In this document: piece after piece, positions 1 to 9,187 of the stretch
Numbering within the stretch: the stretch's first letter is position 1
Layout: each line of letters starts with the position of its first letter
From: an uncultured Clostridia bacterium
Lineage (GTDB): Bacteria; Bacillota; Clostridia; Oscillospirales; Ruminococcaceae
Reading direction: 5' to 3'
Assembly (NCBI GenBank): GCA_944382875.1
Contig: CALWNQ010000009.1
Span: 1 to 64,000 of the forward strand
DNA length: 64,000 bases
The notes under the pieces: model-generated
What the model was told of the DNA's origin: nothing
The model's input: the letters and a program-made list of their open reading frames with translations, nothing else
The model's database searches: none
Position numbers and translations under genes: made by a program

Positions 1-10
1 GAATGAGAAA

Positions 11-36
11 AACGGCATAGCCGAAGCTATACCGTT
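11..36 (-). terminator. Terminator downstream of the ABC exporter operon
   Basis: An 11-bp inverted repeat with one mismatch and a 4-nt loop is followed on the minus strand by a T-rich tract. It lies 55 nt beyond the stop of the last exporter gene. Confidence 0.6.
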
Positions 37-91
37 CTCTCTTGCCCCACGATGTTTTCTTATCGGGAGGCACCTTCAGCTGCGGCTTTTT

Positions 92-1960
92 TTATTCGTT
101 GGTGTCGGCAAACTGGCTCATATACAAGGTTGCATAAAATCCGCCTTTTTCCAAGAGCGATTTGTGGGTACCGGTTTCCACAATATCGCCGTCCTTCATG
201 ACAAGGATCAGGTCAGCGTTACGAATGGTGGACAGCCGGTGCGCAATGATAAAACTGGTGCGCCCCTTGGTCAATTCATCCATCGCCCGTTGGATTGCGA
301 CCTCGGTTCGTGTGTCGACACTGGAGGTTGCTTCATCCAGAATCAGGATTTTGGGATCCGATATAATGGTTCGCGCAATTGTTAGAAGCTGTTTCTGCCC
401 CTGGCTCACATTACTTCCCTCTTCGTTCAGCACCGTGTCATATCCGTGCGGCAAAGTATGGACAAAGTGATCTACCTGTGCCGCTTTTGCCGCTGCGAGG
501 ACTTCCTCATCAGTTGCATCCAGCCGTCCAAACCGGATATTTTCCCGAATTGTGTCGTTGTAAAGCCAGGTATCCTGCAATACCATACCGAACGCATCCC
601 GCATGGTGCTGCGACTGAACTGACGAACATCATATCCGTTCAGCAGGATAGCACCGCCGCTGACATCATAAAAACGCATCAGCAGTTTGACCATCGTCGT
701 CTTGCCGGCGCCGGTTGGGCCAACAATGGCCACTTTGGTACCCGGTTCCACTACAGCAGAAAAATCATGGATAATCGTCTTCTCCGGAACATAACCGAAA
801 TTAACATGGGCAAATGCAACCGAACCATCAATACATTCGGCAGGAAGCGGCTTTTCGGGATCCGGTGTTTCCTCTTCCTCTTCCAAGAATGCAAACACGC
901 TCTCTGCCGCTGCCGCTGTCTGCTGCAGGACATTCGAGATATTCGCAATCTGAGTGATCGGCTGGGTAAACTGTCGGACATACTGGGTAAACGCCTGAAT
1001 ATCACCAACCGTAATAGTACCGTTTAAGCTTAAAAATCCACCAAGGACTACGATTCCAACATAACCCAGGTTGCTGACAAAGTTCATCAGCGGCATCATC
1101 ATTCCGCCAAAGAACTGGCTCTTCCAGGCGCTCTGATACAGACCATGGTTTAATTCCTCAAAAGTCTGGATACTCTCTTCCTGTCCATTAAATGCGGTAA
1201 CCACTGTGTGCCCGCCGTACATTTCCTCCACATGGCCGTTCACATGGCCAAGGTATTCCTGCTGCCCGCGGAAATATTTTTGGCTGTGTTTGACAACTGT
1301 AGTCACCAAAATTACACTGACAGGCAGAATACAAATCGCAATCAATGTCATCATTGGGCTGATGGAAAGCATCATAATCAACACACCGATAATGGTGGTA
1401 ATCTGGCTCACCATCTGGGAAAGCGTCTGGTTCAAAGTCTGGGTAACGGTATCAACATCGTTGGTAATCCGGCTTAAAACCTCACCGTGGGATACCCGGT
1501 CGAAGAACGCGAGCGGCAGCCGGTCAATTTTATTGCTGATATCGCTCCGCATGGAATAGCTGACCTTTGTCGCAATTCCGGCCATTACCCAACCCTGTAC
1601 ATAGCTGAGCAGCGCGCTAATCAGATAAAGGCCACCCAGGAACAGTAAAATCTGCCCAATCGCGTTGAAATCAATTCCTCCCTGTCCGGTGAGCATTGCA
1701 ATCAGTCCCTCGAACAGCTTGGTTGTTGCCTGGCCCAAAATTTTGGGGCCAAATATCATAAATACAGTGCTCGCTGCCGCACAAATCAGGACCAAAATAA
1801 TCGCAGGCAAGAATTTGCCCATATATGCCAGCAGCTTTTTCATTGTCCCTTTGAAGTCCTTGGCTTTTTCACCGGGCATCATCGGACCATGCCCCGGGCC
1901 TCCCGGTCCCGGACCAGGTCTGCGCCCGATACCAGGGCCTTTCATAGCTGGTTGTGCCAT
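92..1960 (-). CDS. ABC exporter half-transporter with consensus Walker motifs (heterodimer subunit B)
   Basis: 622 aa. A Gly/Pro-rich N-terminal tail (about 1-35) precedes a six-helix exporter domain (about 45-330) and an ATPase domain (about 380-610). Walker A is GPTGAGKTT, Walker B is ILILDEATSSVD with the catalytic Glu, and the H-loop is IIAHRLST. The signature is VSQGQ instead of the usual LSGGQ. The upstream partner has the opposite defects, so the pair should form a heterodimeric exporter of the TM287/288, LmrCD or BmrCD kind with one degenerate ATP site. The start codon overlaps the partner's stop (TAATG), implying translational coupling. The likely role is export of drugs, lipids or peptides from the cytoplasmic membrane; the substrate cannot be told. 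Regulation is probably by the MarR protein encoded first in the operon. Confidence 0.93.
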   Translation of the reverse strand: MAQPAMKGPGIGRRPGPGPGGPGHGPMMPGEKAKDFKGTMKKLLAYMGKFLPAIILVLICAAASTVFMIFGPKILGQATTKLFEGLIAMLTGQGGIDFNAIGQILLFLGGLYLISALLSYVQGWVMAGIATKVSYSMRSDISNKIDRLPLAFFDRVSHGEVLSRITNDVDTVTQTLNQTLSQMVSQITTIIGVLIMMLSISPMMTLIAICILPVSVILVTTVVKHSQKYFRGQQEYLGHVNGHVEEMYGGHTVVTAFNGQEESIQTFEELNHGLYQSAWKSQFFGGMMMPLMNFVSNLGYVGIVVLGGFLSLNGTITVGDIQAFTQYVRQFTQPITQIANISNVLQQTAAAAESVFAFLEEEEETPDPEKPLPAECIDGSVAFAHVNFGYVPEKTIIHDFSAVVEPGTKVAIVGPTGAGKTTMVKLLMRFYDVSGGAILLNGYDVRQFSRSTMRDAFGMVLQDTWLYNDTIRENIRFGRLDATDEEVLAAAKAAQVDHFVHTLPHGYDTVLNEEGSNVSQGQKQLLTIARTIISDPKILILDEATSSVDTRTEVAIQRAMDELTKGRTSFIIAHRLSTIRNADLILVMKDGDIVETGTHKSLLEKGGFYATLYMSQFADTNE

Positions 1961-4170
1961 TACGCCAATTCCTCCTTTGAAAGCTGGCTTTCCGCGATCT
2001 CGCGGTAGGTTTCACAGGTCTTCAGCAGTTCTTCGTGCGTTCCCTTGCCGACAACCCGTCCTTCATCCAGCACAATAATCTGTTCCGCGTGCATAATGGT
2101 AGAAACACGCTGCGCCACAATAAACACGGTTGCATCCTTGGTATAACCTTTCAATGCCTTACGGAGCGCTGCATCTGTTTTAAAGTCGAGGGCGGAGAAG
2201 GTGTCATCAAAAATATAGATCGGCGCATTTTTCACCAATGCTCTCGCAATGGAAAGTCGCTGCCGCTGCCCACCCGACACATTGGTACCGCCCTGGCTGA
2301 TTTCGGTAGCAAAACCTTCGGCCAGATTGCTGATAAATTCAGTTGCCTGAGCAATATCCGCACTGGTCTGGAGCAGTGCTTCGTCTGCTTCGTGGTTGCC
2401 ATAACGAAGGTTGGATGCAATCGTTCCGCTGAACAGCAGTCCCTTCTGCGGTACATAACCGATGGCATCCCGCAGCTCTTTCTGTGAAAGTTTCCGCACA
2501 TCCACACCGTCTACTGTCACGGAGCCTTCGGTCACATCGTAAAAACGCGGAATCAGATTGATCAGGGTGGATTTTCCGCTGCCGGTAGAACCGATCAGAG
2601 CCGTTGTTTCTCCCGGTTTTGCCGTAAAGGAAACATGTTCCAATACATTGGCGTCGGCACCTTCGTACCGGAAAGATACATCCTTGAACTCGACAACACC
2701 TTTGACAGAAGCGCCCAAAGTTTCGGGATGTTCCGGATCCGCCACTGCGTTTTCGGTTTCCAGAACTTCGTTGATTCGTTCGGCCGAAACGGAGGCACGC
2801 GGCACCATAATAAACATCATGCTAATGAATAGGAAGCTCATGATTACCTGCATCGCATACTGGATGAAAGCCATCATGTCGCCGACCTGCAGGCTGCTTT
2901 CCGCAATCTGCTTGCCGCCGAACCAAACAATCAGCAGCGAAATCCCGTTCATCACCAGCATCATAAACGGCATCATGGTTGCCATCGCACGGTTAACAAA
3001 CAGAGTGTTTCCGGTCAGATCCTGGTTTGCTTTATCAAAACGCTTCTGCATGAATTTCTGATTGGCAAAGGCGCGCACCACCATCATACCGCTGAGCTCT
3101 TCGCGGCTGACAAGGTTCAGCTGATCGATAAAGTGCTGCATTTTCTTGAATCGGGGCAGTGCCACCGAGAACAGCACCAGAATGATGCCAAGCATCAGCA
3201 CCAGCGCCAGTGCCAGAACCCAAGCCAGATTCAAGCATTTAGAAAGTCCCATAATCAGGCCACCGATGCCCATAATCGGTGCAAAACAGAGCATCCGCAG
3301 TCCCATGCTTAAAAAGTTCTGTACTTGCATGACGTCGTTGGTCGAACGGGTAATCAAGCTGGCACCCGAAAATTCATCCATTTCCTTATTGTTAAAATAG
3401 GTAACCTTGCGAAATACGTCCCGCCGGAGGTCACGCCCTACACCGGCGCCAAGCTTGCTCAGGCAATATCCCGCACCAATCGCAAACGCGGTCAGCAGCA
3501 CGGTAAGGAGCAGCATCCGCAGCCCGATACTCAGAATGTAGCCAGTCTGGATCTGATCGGTGTCAGCACCAAGTTCGGTATAAAATGCTTTGGTAAAGAC
3601 CACACCGGTTTGGCTCAGCATACTTTCAGGCGTCACCGCAGCAGTTTCCACCGCTTCATTTGCTTTTTCCGCCATCTCCGGCATTTGTAGCATTTGTCCA
3701 AGCTGCGCCATAGCGGACATATCAAGCCCTGTATTTTCCATATCGCTGCTGCTAACTTCTTCCCCATCAGCAAGCCCCTGCATAAACTGGATGAGGGCAT
3801 AGGATGCGCGGCTGAACGCCAAATCTGCTCCGGCAGTATCGCTGCCTGTGAAGACATAGTCGCCGGTATCCAATCCGGGGTAGTCCGAATCCCGCAGTGT
3901 ATCCAGATTTTCACTATCCAATGCAGTATAGTTTTCTGTTACAAGCGACTTATCGTCTTCTGTCATAAATGTCTGCATCAGCTGCATACTTTCCGCGCTG
4001 ATCGCTTCAGGCGCAGCATGGGTAATACCACCTTGCTGCAATCCCACATTCACGATATCGCTCATATAATTGGGCAGTGTCAGTTCCAGCATAGCCTGAC
4101 CAAAGAGCAGCACAACTCCAACCAGTAGCAACGCGATATATGGCTTTAAATATCGCTTTAATTTCAGCAT
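1960..4170 (-). CDS. ABC exporter half-transporter with degenerate ATP site (heterodimer subunit A)
   Basis: 736 aa, longer than usual because about 110 extra residues, predicted extracellular, sit between TM1 (about 15-35) and TM2 (about 215-240). The ATPase domain is C-terminal, with Walker A GSTGSGKST and a canonical VSGGQRQ signature. Walker B reads IYIFDDTFSALD, so the catalytic Glu is Asp, and the H-loop reads VAQRVST, so the switch His is Gln. These two substitutions are the hallmark of the TM287-like subunit, whose Walker motifs form the non-hydrolytic site with the altered signature of the partner encoded next. It lies 32 nt after marR and overlaps the second subunit gene. The large extracytoplasmic insert is typical of this branch in Firmicutes and may gate substrate. 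Confidence 0.93.
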   Translation of the reverse strand: MLKLKRYLKPYIALLLVGVVLLFGQAMLELTLPNYMSDIVNVGLQQGGITHAAPEAISAESMQLMQTFMTEDDKSLVTENYTALDSENLDTLRDSDYPGLDTGDYVFTGSDTAGADLAFSRASYALIQFMQGLADGEEVSSSDMENTGLDMSAMAQLGQMLQMPEMAEKANEAVETAAVTPESMLSQTGVVFTKAFYTELGADTDQIQTGYILSIGLRMLLLTVLLTAFAIGAGYCLSKLGAGVGRDLRRDVFRKVTYFNNKEMDEFSGASLITRSTNDVMQVQNFLSMGLRMLCFAPIMGIGGLIMGLSKCLNLAWVLALALVLMLGIILVLFSVALPRFKKMQHFIDQLNLVSREELSGMMVVRAFANQKFMQKRFDKANQDLTGNTLFVNRAMATMMPFMMLVMNGISLLIVWFGGKQIAESSLQVGDMMAFIQYAMQVIMSFLFISMMFIMVPRASVSAERINEVLETENAVADPEHPETLGASVKGVVEFKDVSFRYEGADANVLEHVSFTAKPGETTALIGSTGSGKSTLINLIPRFYDVTEGSVTVDGVDVRKLSQKELRDAIGYVPQKGLLFSGTIASNLRYGNHEADEALLQTSADIAQATEFISNLAEGFATEISQGGTNVSGGQRQRLSIARALVKNAPIYIFDDTFSALDFKTDAALRKALKGYTKDATVFIVAQRVSTIMHAEQIIVLDEGRVVGKGTHEELLKTCETYREIAESQLSKEELA

Positions 4171-4202
4171 TGCCTTTTTCTCCTTTACTAATGTTATGAA
4201 TC

Positions 4203-4670
4203 TCAGTGCGCAAAAGTCTGGGTGACCGCTTCTGACAGGCTGTTAAAATCAGCGACCAATCGGTTTGTCACTTCCGACCCAAGTACTACAGCAACCTCTT
4301 CCAGTTTCTGCGCCAGATCTGCTTTGCCAGTTTCCACCAGTTGCAATCCTGCCGGTGTCAGTTTTACCCAAACAGTTCGCTTATCCACCTGATCCGGAAT
4401 CCGCTGCACATATCCCATTTCTTCCAACTGGGTAATTTTCTGACAGACAGCCGGTGTCGACTGCTCCATTTCCCGTGCAAGTCCGGTAAGTGTCATTGCC
4501 TCGTAAGGATCCGCACTGTTTTTTGGAACAATCCGCATTCCCTTATTTCGAAGAACAATCATGGTAAAAAACTGGGACTTATTGACTGGCACATCCACCT
4601 GGATGTTTTTCCAGGCACGGCGCAACCGGTCAACCGCCTGCATCAGCATAATCCATTCGTCCTGCTGCAC
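4203..4670 (-). CDS. MarR-family transcriptional regulator
   Basis: 155 aa with a GTG start, chosen because an AGGAGG sits 8 nt upstream. The winged-helix core (about 50-115) includes a recognition-helix stretch (MEQSTPAVCQKITQLEEMGY) and a wing (RIPDQVDKRTVWVKLT) typical of MarR proteins. It is the first gene of the operon with the two exporter subunits, the usual arrangement for an autoregulated drug or stress-sensing repressor. An AT-rich palindrome borders its promoter. The ligand is unknown. Confidence 0.9.
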   Translation of the reverse strand: MQQDEWIMLMQAVDRLRRAWKNIQVDVPVNKSQFFTMIVLRNKGMRIVPKNSADPYEAMTLTGLAREMEQSTPAVCQKITQLEEMGYVQRIPDQVDKRTVWVKLTPAGLQLVETGKADLAQKLEEVAVVLGSEVTNRLVADFNSLSEAVTQTFAH

Positions 4671-4710
4671 TTCTGGTTCCTCCTTTCCAATCTGTAAGCA
4701 TGATAATTAG

Positions 4711-4750
4711 TTTACTTAAATAGTTTAGCGCAGACTGTTTTTCCTGTCAA
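4711..4750 (-). promoter_or_regulatory. marR-exporter operon promoter and candidate MarR operator
   Basis: On the minus strand, TTGACA (4745-4750) and TAAACT (4722-4727) are separated by exactly 17 nt. The palindrome TTTACTTAAA at 4711-4720 abuts the -10 box on its downstream side and is a plausible autorepressor site. Operator function is inferred. Confidence 0.6.
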
Positions 4751-4826
4751 GTATTCCCACAATCTTTTTCCGAATGTTCATATATTCTTCATTCCTGTCA
4801 CAGGTTTGCCATATTTGCAAAAAGCC

Positions 4827-4855
4827 TTTACTTTCCGTTCATTCTGCGGTATAAT
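4827..4855 (+). promoter_or_regulatory. Promoter of UroD-family gene 1
   Basis: TTTACT and TATAAT are separated by 17 nt. The -10 box lies downstream of the ATG at 4806, so that upstream start cannot be used from this promoter; this supports the TTG start at 4884. Confidence 0.65.
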
Positions 4856-4883
4856 AACCGCAAATACGAAAGGAGTGGTTCTT

Positions 4884-6092
4884 TTGCCAACATCCCGCGA
4901 ACGGGTGCGCGCGGTCCTCTCCGGAAAAATCCCGGACCGCGTCCCCAATGCCCTCGGGGGCTGCGAAACTGAGGGGCTGCATGTCCTTGCTTACCAGAAA
5001 TTACAGCATATCCTCGGCCTTCCCCCCACACCTCCCCGGATGGACACCTTTATGGTCAACGCCGTTTTTGAGGAAGAAGTTGTCCGCCGGATGGAAGGCG
5101 ACATCCTGCTCCTCGCCTCTCCTAACATGTGTTCCGCGCCGCTCCGCGGCAGCCTGCCCGGCATGTGGAAACCGCAGCCGCTCTGGGGGACCGAAATTCT
5201 TGTCCCAAATTCGGAACAATTTACCTTGTGCGAAGACGGAAGTATCATCTGGGAAACTGCCGGCAGAACAATCTGCCCGAAAGGCTCTTTTTTCTTTGAC
5301 AGCCCGGGCGGAAGCGACCTTCTGGCAGATTTTGAGATTCCGGATCCTGCCGACTACCATCCACCCCATCAGCTGGACGAAAAAAAGCTGCGGCAGCTCG
5401 AAGAAGCCGCACGCCAGCTTTATGAAACCACCGATTTTTCCCTTTGTCTCGGTGAAAGCATCACCGACCTCCAGATCCAGCCGGGCGGCATGGTGGGCAG
5501 CATGGTGCTGATGCTGGAAGAACCGGATGTGATGGGCGAATTTCTGGAAAAATCGCTGCAAGCCGGGCTGGCACAGATTGAACAGCTCGAACAGGCGGTT
5601 GGAAAATACGTGGACATCCTTTCCATTGCGCACGATTTCGGTGATAACCGCGGTATCACCATCGGTGCCCCGCTCTGGCGGAAAATCTACGCGCCATTCT
5701 ACAAACGGCTGTTCCAGGGCTGGAAAGAACGGACCTCAATGCACATCAACCTGCACACCTGCGGCTCTGTTGCGGAAATTCTACCGGATCTCATTGATTG
5801 TGGACTGGAAATCCTGAATCCCGTTCAGACCTCTGCCAACGGGATGGACCCGGCTGCCCTGAAAGAAAAATTCGGCAGCAGCCTGATTTTCTGGGGCGGC
5901 GGATACGATGCTCAGCTTTATTCTCCACAGCTTTCCGAACAGGAAGTATTTAAGCGGGTACGGGAAACGGTCCGGATCTTCAAACAGGGCGGCGGATATT
6001 TCTTCTCCGGTGTTCACAACCTCCCGGCAGACCTGCCGGAGGCACACCTCCGGGCAATGCTGGAAGCCTGGCGGGCGGAACGCGACTACTGA
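4884..6092 (+). CDS. Uroporphyrinogen decarboxylase-family protein (MtaA/CmuA-like), paralogue 1
   Basis: 402 aa from a TTG start with GGAG 8 nt upstream. The fold family covers HemE and the corrinoid:CoM/THF methyltransferases MtaA, MtbA and CmuA. The protein lacks haem-pathway neighbours, and its C-terminal half has the methyltransferase-type zinc motif H-x-C in INLHTCGS followed by CGLEILNPVQ. The family TIM barrel covers most of the protein. A corrinoid or methyl-donor role is inferred from the family; no corrinoid-binding protein gene is nearby. It is one of four scattered paralogues here and is transcribed alone, ending in a shared terminator. Confidence 0.8.
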   Translation: MPTSRERVRAVLSGKIPDRVPNALGGCETEGLHVLAYQKLQHILGLPPTPPRMDTFMVNAVFEEEVVRRMEGDILLLASPNMCSAPLRGSLPGMWKPQPLWGTEILVPNSEQFTLCEDGSIIWETAGRTICPKGSFFFDSPGGSDLLADFEIPDPADYHPPHQLDEKKLRQLEEAARQLYETTDFSLCLGESITDLQIQPGGMVGSMVLMLEEPDVMGEFLEKSLQAGLAQIEQLEQAVGKYVDILSIAHDFGDNRGITIGAPLWRKIYAPFYKRLFQGWKERTSMHINLHTCGSVAEILPDLIDCGLEILNPVQTSANGMDPAALKEKFGSSLIFWGGGYDAQLYSPQLSEQEVFKRVRETVRIFKQGGGYFFSGVHNLPADLPEAHLRAMLEAWRAERDY

Positions 6093-6093
6093 A

Positions 6094-6124
6094 AAAACGG
6101 CACAGGTTTATCCTGTGCCGTTTT
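6094..6124. terminator. Bidirectional terminator
   Basis: A 13-bp perfect stem (GGCACAGG/CCTGTGCC core, flanked by A and T runs) with a 5-nt loop separates two convergent genes. It has runs suitable for termination in both directions. Confidence 0.85.
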
Positions 6125-6125
6125 G

Positions 6126-7751
6126 TTATTTTTCCAGCTGTTTGATTGCATGCAGGTATTTTTTCTGTCGTTTGAGATCCTCCTCCGAAGGGGAATCCAA
6201 CCGGGAAAGATCACTGTTGTGCCGCAGGTCGGCGAGCTTGACCGCACGGGCAATCGGATTTTCCTTAATCCGCCCGATATAATCGGAATACGGTTCCTCC
6301 GGATTGCGGGTGAGCGCCGCCACCGCCTTGAGCACCGGCTCTGGAAATCCCATCCCGGCCAGATCGCACAGCGTCGTCGGTGTGTCCTCCACCACATCGT
6401 GAAGCAATGCCGCTGTCACAGTCTGCTCATCCTCCATCTGCTCTGCCAGATGGAACGGATGGAACACATACGGCAGACCGGCTTTGTCCAGCTGCCCGCT
6501 ATGCGCCTGATAGCAAACCTCCATCGCCTTTTTTGTCAGAGGCGTATACAGAATGCCATTTTTCTTTTCAGGCAGCTCCGGAGCAGACGGTTCCGCCTCC
6601 CCTGCCGGTTTCTGCCGGAGGAAAAGCAGGGTAGAAATCAATACCGTCACCGGAACCGCAAACAGAATCCCGGTGCTTCCCACAACCGCCTGGATCACTT
6701 CAACAACGATCATCTCAAAGTTTAACAGCATCAGAATATCGCGGTTGTAGGCCGCAAAGAGCAGGATCACCGCCAGCGAACTGCCCACATAGGCGAGGAT
6801 TAGAGTACTGGTCATCGTCCCGATCGAATCCCGCCCAATATTCATGCCGGCTTTGAACATCCGCTGAAAGGTCGGCTCCCGCATTTCCAGAGAAAGCTCC
6901 TGCATCGCCGACGCAATCGACATCGAAACGTCCATCACAGCTCCCAGCGATCCAATCAGCAGCGCCCCCCAGACAACTGCCCGAAGGTCAATCGAAACAT
7001 CGCTGCTCAGCATGGTAAGGAAAGTGTAGTCCTGATCCACCATTCCGGTGATCCGGAGCCAGGAATTGACTGCCAGCCCCAGCAGTCCCGCAATCAGCAC
7101 TCCGCCCACATTGCCGGCAACTGCGCAGTAGGTTTTTCGGTGAAAGCCATTGAGAATCAGCAGACTCGAGAAAATCAGAAAAACTGAAATGATCGTTGTT
7201 GTGAGATAAATCGAATATCCTTTTAAAATAGAGGGGATATACACCAGGAAAATGGTTCCAAAAGTGATGCCCAACGTGAGAACAGTCGCAGCGCCTTTCC
7301 ACCGTCCGATCAGGATAACCAGCAGCAGAAACGCCGCTACCAGCCAAATCATCGACGGAATCCGGTCATGGCTGGCGTAAATCCAGGTATAATCCCCGTC
7401 CAACCCCATTTCCCGCGCGTTCAGCACCAGAATCCGGTCACCTTGTTTCACCTCATCCGGTTTGGGCAGAATCATATCGTCAATCGTCTGCTGCATCGGA
7501 AAGACCTTCCCTTTGTACTCCCCGGAAGTAATTTTCCCCTCAAAAGTCACCGTTGTGCGATAAACATTATCCGAAACTTCTTCCCGCTCGGTGGTATGAA
7601 CAGACACAACCTTGGTAGTTTCCACCTCTTCGGAAACCGAGTCGCTGGGATGATAATTGCAAATCCGGTTCCCGGCAAAAATAAAGATCACCGAAAACAG
7701 AATCACCGCCAGAATCCCAAGGGCCGATTTCCGTGCCATTTTCTTTCCCAT
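6126..7751 (-). CDS. YibE/F-family membrane protein fused to an HD (ppGpp-hydrolase-like) domain
   Basis: 541 aa from the ATG at 7751, which has AAAGGGG 6 nt upstream and avoids the overlap with the preceding aminopeptidase gene that the ATG at 7793 would create. An N-terminal membrane anchor (about 8-30) and an extracytoplasmic beta-rich region (to about 130) precede seven or more hydrophobic segments (about 135-390), the YibE/F pattern. The last 135 residues form a separate HD domain: A-H-S-G-Q, PYVFHPFHLAEQM, LLHDVVEDT, and a downstream K-L-A-D-L-R-H-N. That matches small Mesh1/SpoT-type hydrolases, usually found as free proteins in Clostridia. The function of YibE/F is unproven. The fusion would put a nucleotide hydrolase on the inner face of the membrane. 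Confidence 0.85.
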   Translation of the reverse strand: MGKKMARKSALGILAVILFSVIFIFAGNRICNYHPSDSVSEEVETTKVVSVHTTEREEVSDNVYRTTVTFEGKITSGEYKGKVFPMQQTIDDMILPKPDEVKQGDRILVLNAREMGLDGDYTWIYASHDRIPSMIWLVAAFLLLVILIGRWKGAATVLTLGITFGTIFLVYIPSILKGYSIYLTTTIISVFLIFSSLLILNGFHRKTYCAVAGNVGGVLIAGLLGLAVNSWLRITGMVDQDYTFLTMLSSDVSIDLRAVVWGALLIGSLGAVMDVSMSIASAMQELSLEMREPTFQRMFKAGMNIGRDSIGTMTSTLILAYVGSSLAVILLFAAYNRDILMLLNFEMIVVEVIQAVVGSTGILFAVPVTVLISTLLFLRQKPAGEAEPSAPELPEKKNGILYTPLTKKAMEVCYQAHSGQLDKAGLPYVFHPFHLAEQMEDEQTVTAALLHDVVEDTPTTLCDLAGMGFPEPVLKAVAALTRNPEEPYSDYIGRIKENPIARAVKLADLRHNSDLSRLDSPSEEDLKRQKKYLHAIKQLEK

Positions 7752-7770
7752 ATTCATCCCCTTTCCGAAC

Positions 7771-9078
7771 TTACCCGATCCGCCAGAAGCCATCTCCTTC
7801 CGGCAGAATCGTTGTCTGATAGAAAGCTTCTATGGCCGTAATCAGGTACTCCACATCCGCAGTGCCGGCTGTTTCATAAGAAGAGTGCATCGCAAGCTGC
7901 GGTAGGCCGATATCTACTGTGGCAACCGAAACCTGTGTCCCTGAAATATTGCCAAGTGTGGAGCCGCCTGCCATATCGGAACGATTGGCAAAATACTGCA
8001 CCGGCACACCTGCGCTGCGGCAGATCTCCCCAAACACCGCACGGGAAGCAGCATCGGTGGTATATTTCTGGTTGGCGCTGAACTTGACCACAATACCGCC
8101 ATTCATATGGGTGCGGTTTGTCTGGTCGCTCTTTTCGGGATGGTTGGGATGAACCGCATGCGCGTTGTCGGCTGAAATCATAAAGCTTCCCGCCAGACAG
8201 GTATAGAAATCCTCTTCACCGCGTCCCAAAGCAAGGTGTACCCGCCGCAGCACATCCGCAAGGAAGGTAGATGCCGCACCCTGCCGGGTGGTGCTGCCCA
8301 CCTCTTCATTGTCAAACAGACAGTATACATTCAGATTGTCCGACTTACCCCGCAAAAAGCCGGCAAGGGTGCCGAACGCACATTCCAGATCGTCCAGCCG
8401 CGGCGCCGACAGATAGCAGCCGTCGTTGCCCCAGACCATTCCCTGCTGCGGATTATAAAGGAACAGGTCGGTGCCAACGATCTCCGATTCGGATACGCCA
8501 AGTTTGGACGCAATTTCCGCAAGCAGGCTGTCCTTCGCATTTTCATCTCCAAACAGCGGCAGCATGTCGGTCTGTGCGTTATAAGTGTAGCCGTCGTTGG
8601 CCTGACGGTTCATGTGAATCGCCAGATTCGGAATCAGGACATGCCGGTCCCCACTGTCATAGAGCCGGGACACAATCCGTCCGTTTTCCCGCACCATTAC
8701 CCGTCCGGCAATCGAAAGCGGCCGGTCGAACCAGCTTGCGCAGAGCATTCCGCCATAACGTTCGGTGTTCAGCTGAACATAGTGCCCCGCTGTTACCAGC
8801 TCTGCCATCTCCTTCAGCTTGAAAGACGGTGAATCGCTGTGGCTTGCCGTAATCTGGAACGCACGGTACTCCCCCTCCGGCAGCCGGAATGCGATAACCG
8901 ACGACTGGTTCCGGGTGACATAATAACCTTTACCAGGCTCCAAATTCCATTTTTCGTTTTCAGAAAGCTGGGTAAAGCCGTTTGCTTCGAGCTCTCCACA
9001 CACGGTATGCACTGCGTGGAAACTGGTCGGCGAAACCGTAATTTTATCCAAAAGCCATGTGATCTGTTCTGTTTTCAT
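7771..9078 (-). CDS. apeB: M18-family aminopeptidase
   Basis: 435 aa; start at the ATG preceded by AGGAGAGG. This is a cytosolic di-zinc aminopeptidase of the aspartyl-aminopeptidase type that clips N-terminal residues, preferring acidic ones in characterised members. Visible family landmarks are the first metal His in ASHSDSP (about 80), the Glu-Glu pair in DNEEVGSTTRQGA (about 285), DNAHAVHPNHPEK (about 345) and a C-terminal LPQLAMHSSYE. The length is usual for bacterial members. It lies just upstream of the YibE/F gene with about 19 nt between them, so they are probably co-transcribed. Confidence 0.93.
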   Translation of the reverse strand: MKTEQITWLLDKITVSPTSFHAVHTVCGELEANGFTQLSENEKWNLEPGKGYYVTRNQSSVIAFRLPEGEYRAFQITASHSDSPSFKLKEMAELVTAGHYVQLNTERYGGMLCASWFDRPLSIAGRVMVRENGRIVSRLYDSGDRHVLIPNLAIHMNRQANDGYTYNAQTDMLPLFGDENAKDSLLAEIASKLGVSESEIVGTDLFLYNPQQGMVWGNDGCYLSAPRLDDLECAFGTLAGFLRGKSDNLNVYCLFDNEEVGSTTRQGAASTFLADVLRRVHLALGRGEEDFYTCLAGSFMISADNAHAVHPNHPEKSDQTNRTHMNGGIVVKFSANQKYTTDAASRAVFGEICRSAGVPVQYFANRSDMAGGSTLGNISGTQVSVATVDIGLPQLAMHSSYETAGTADVEYLITAIEAFYQTTILPEGDGFWRIG

Positions 9079-9151
9079 GGATATCCTCTCCTGTTTTGTT
9101 CTTTTTCTTCCATTATAAAGGAACGCCGCGCCCCTTGTCAAGGCAGAGAAA

Positions 9152-9180
9152 ACAGGCGGAACCCGTCGGACCCCGCCTGT
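9152..9180 (-). terminator. htpG terminator
   Basis: An ACAGGCGG/CCGCCTGT stem is followed by TTTTCT on the minus strand, 8 nt after the htpG stop. Confidence 0.7.
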
Positions 9181-9187
9181 CTTTTGA

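Noticed and set aside
4806-4883. Upstream ATG start for UroD paralogue 1
   Set aside because: The -10 box lies inside this stretch and the TTG at 4884 has the ribosome binding site.
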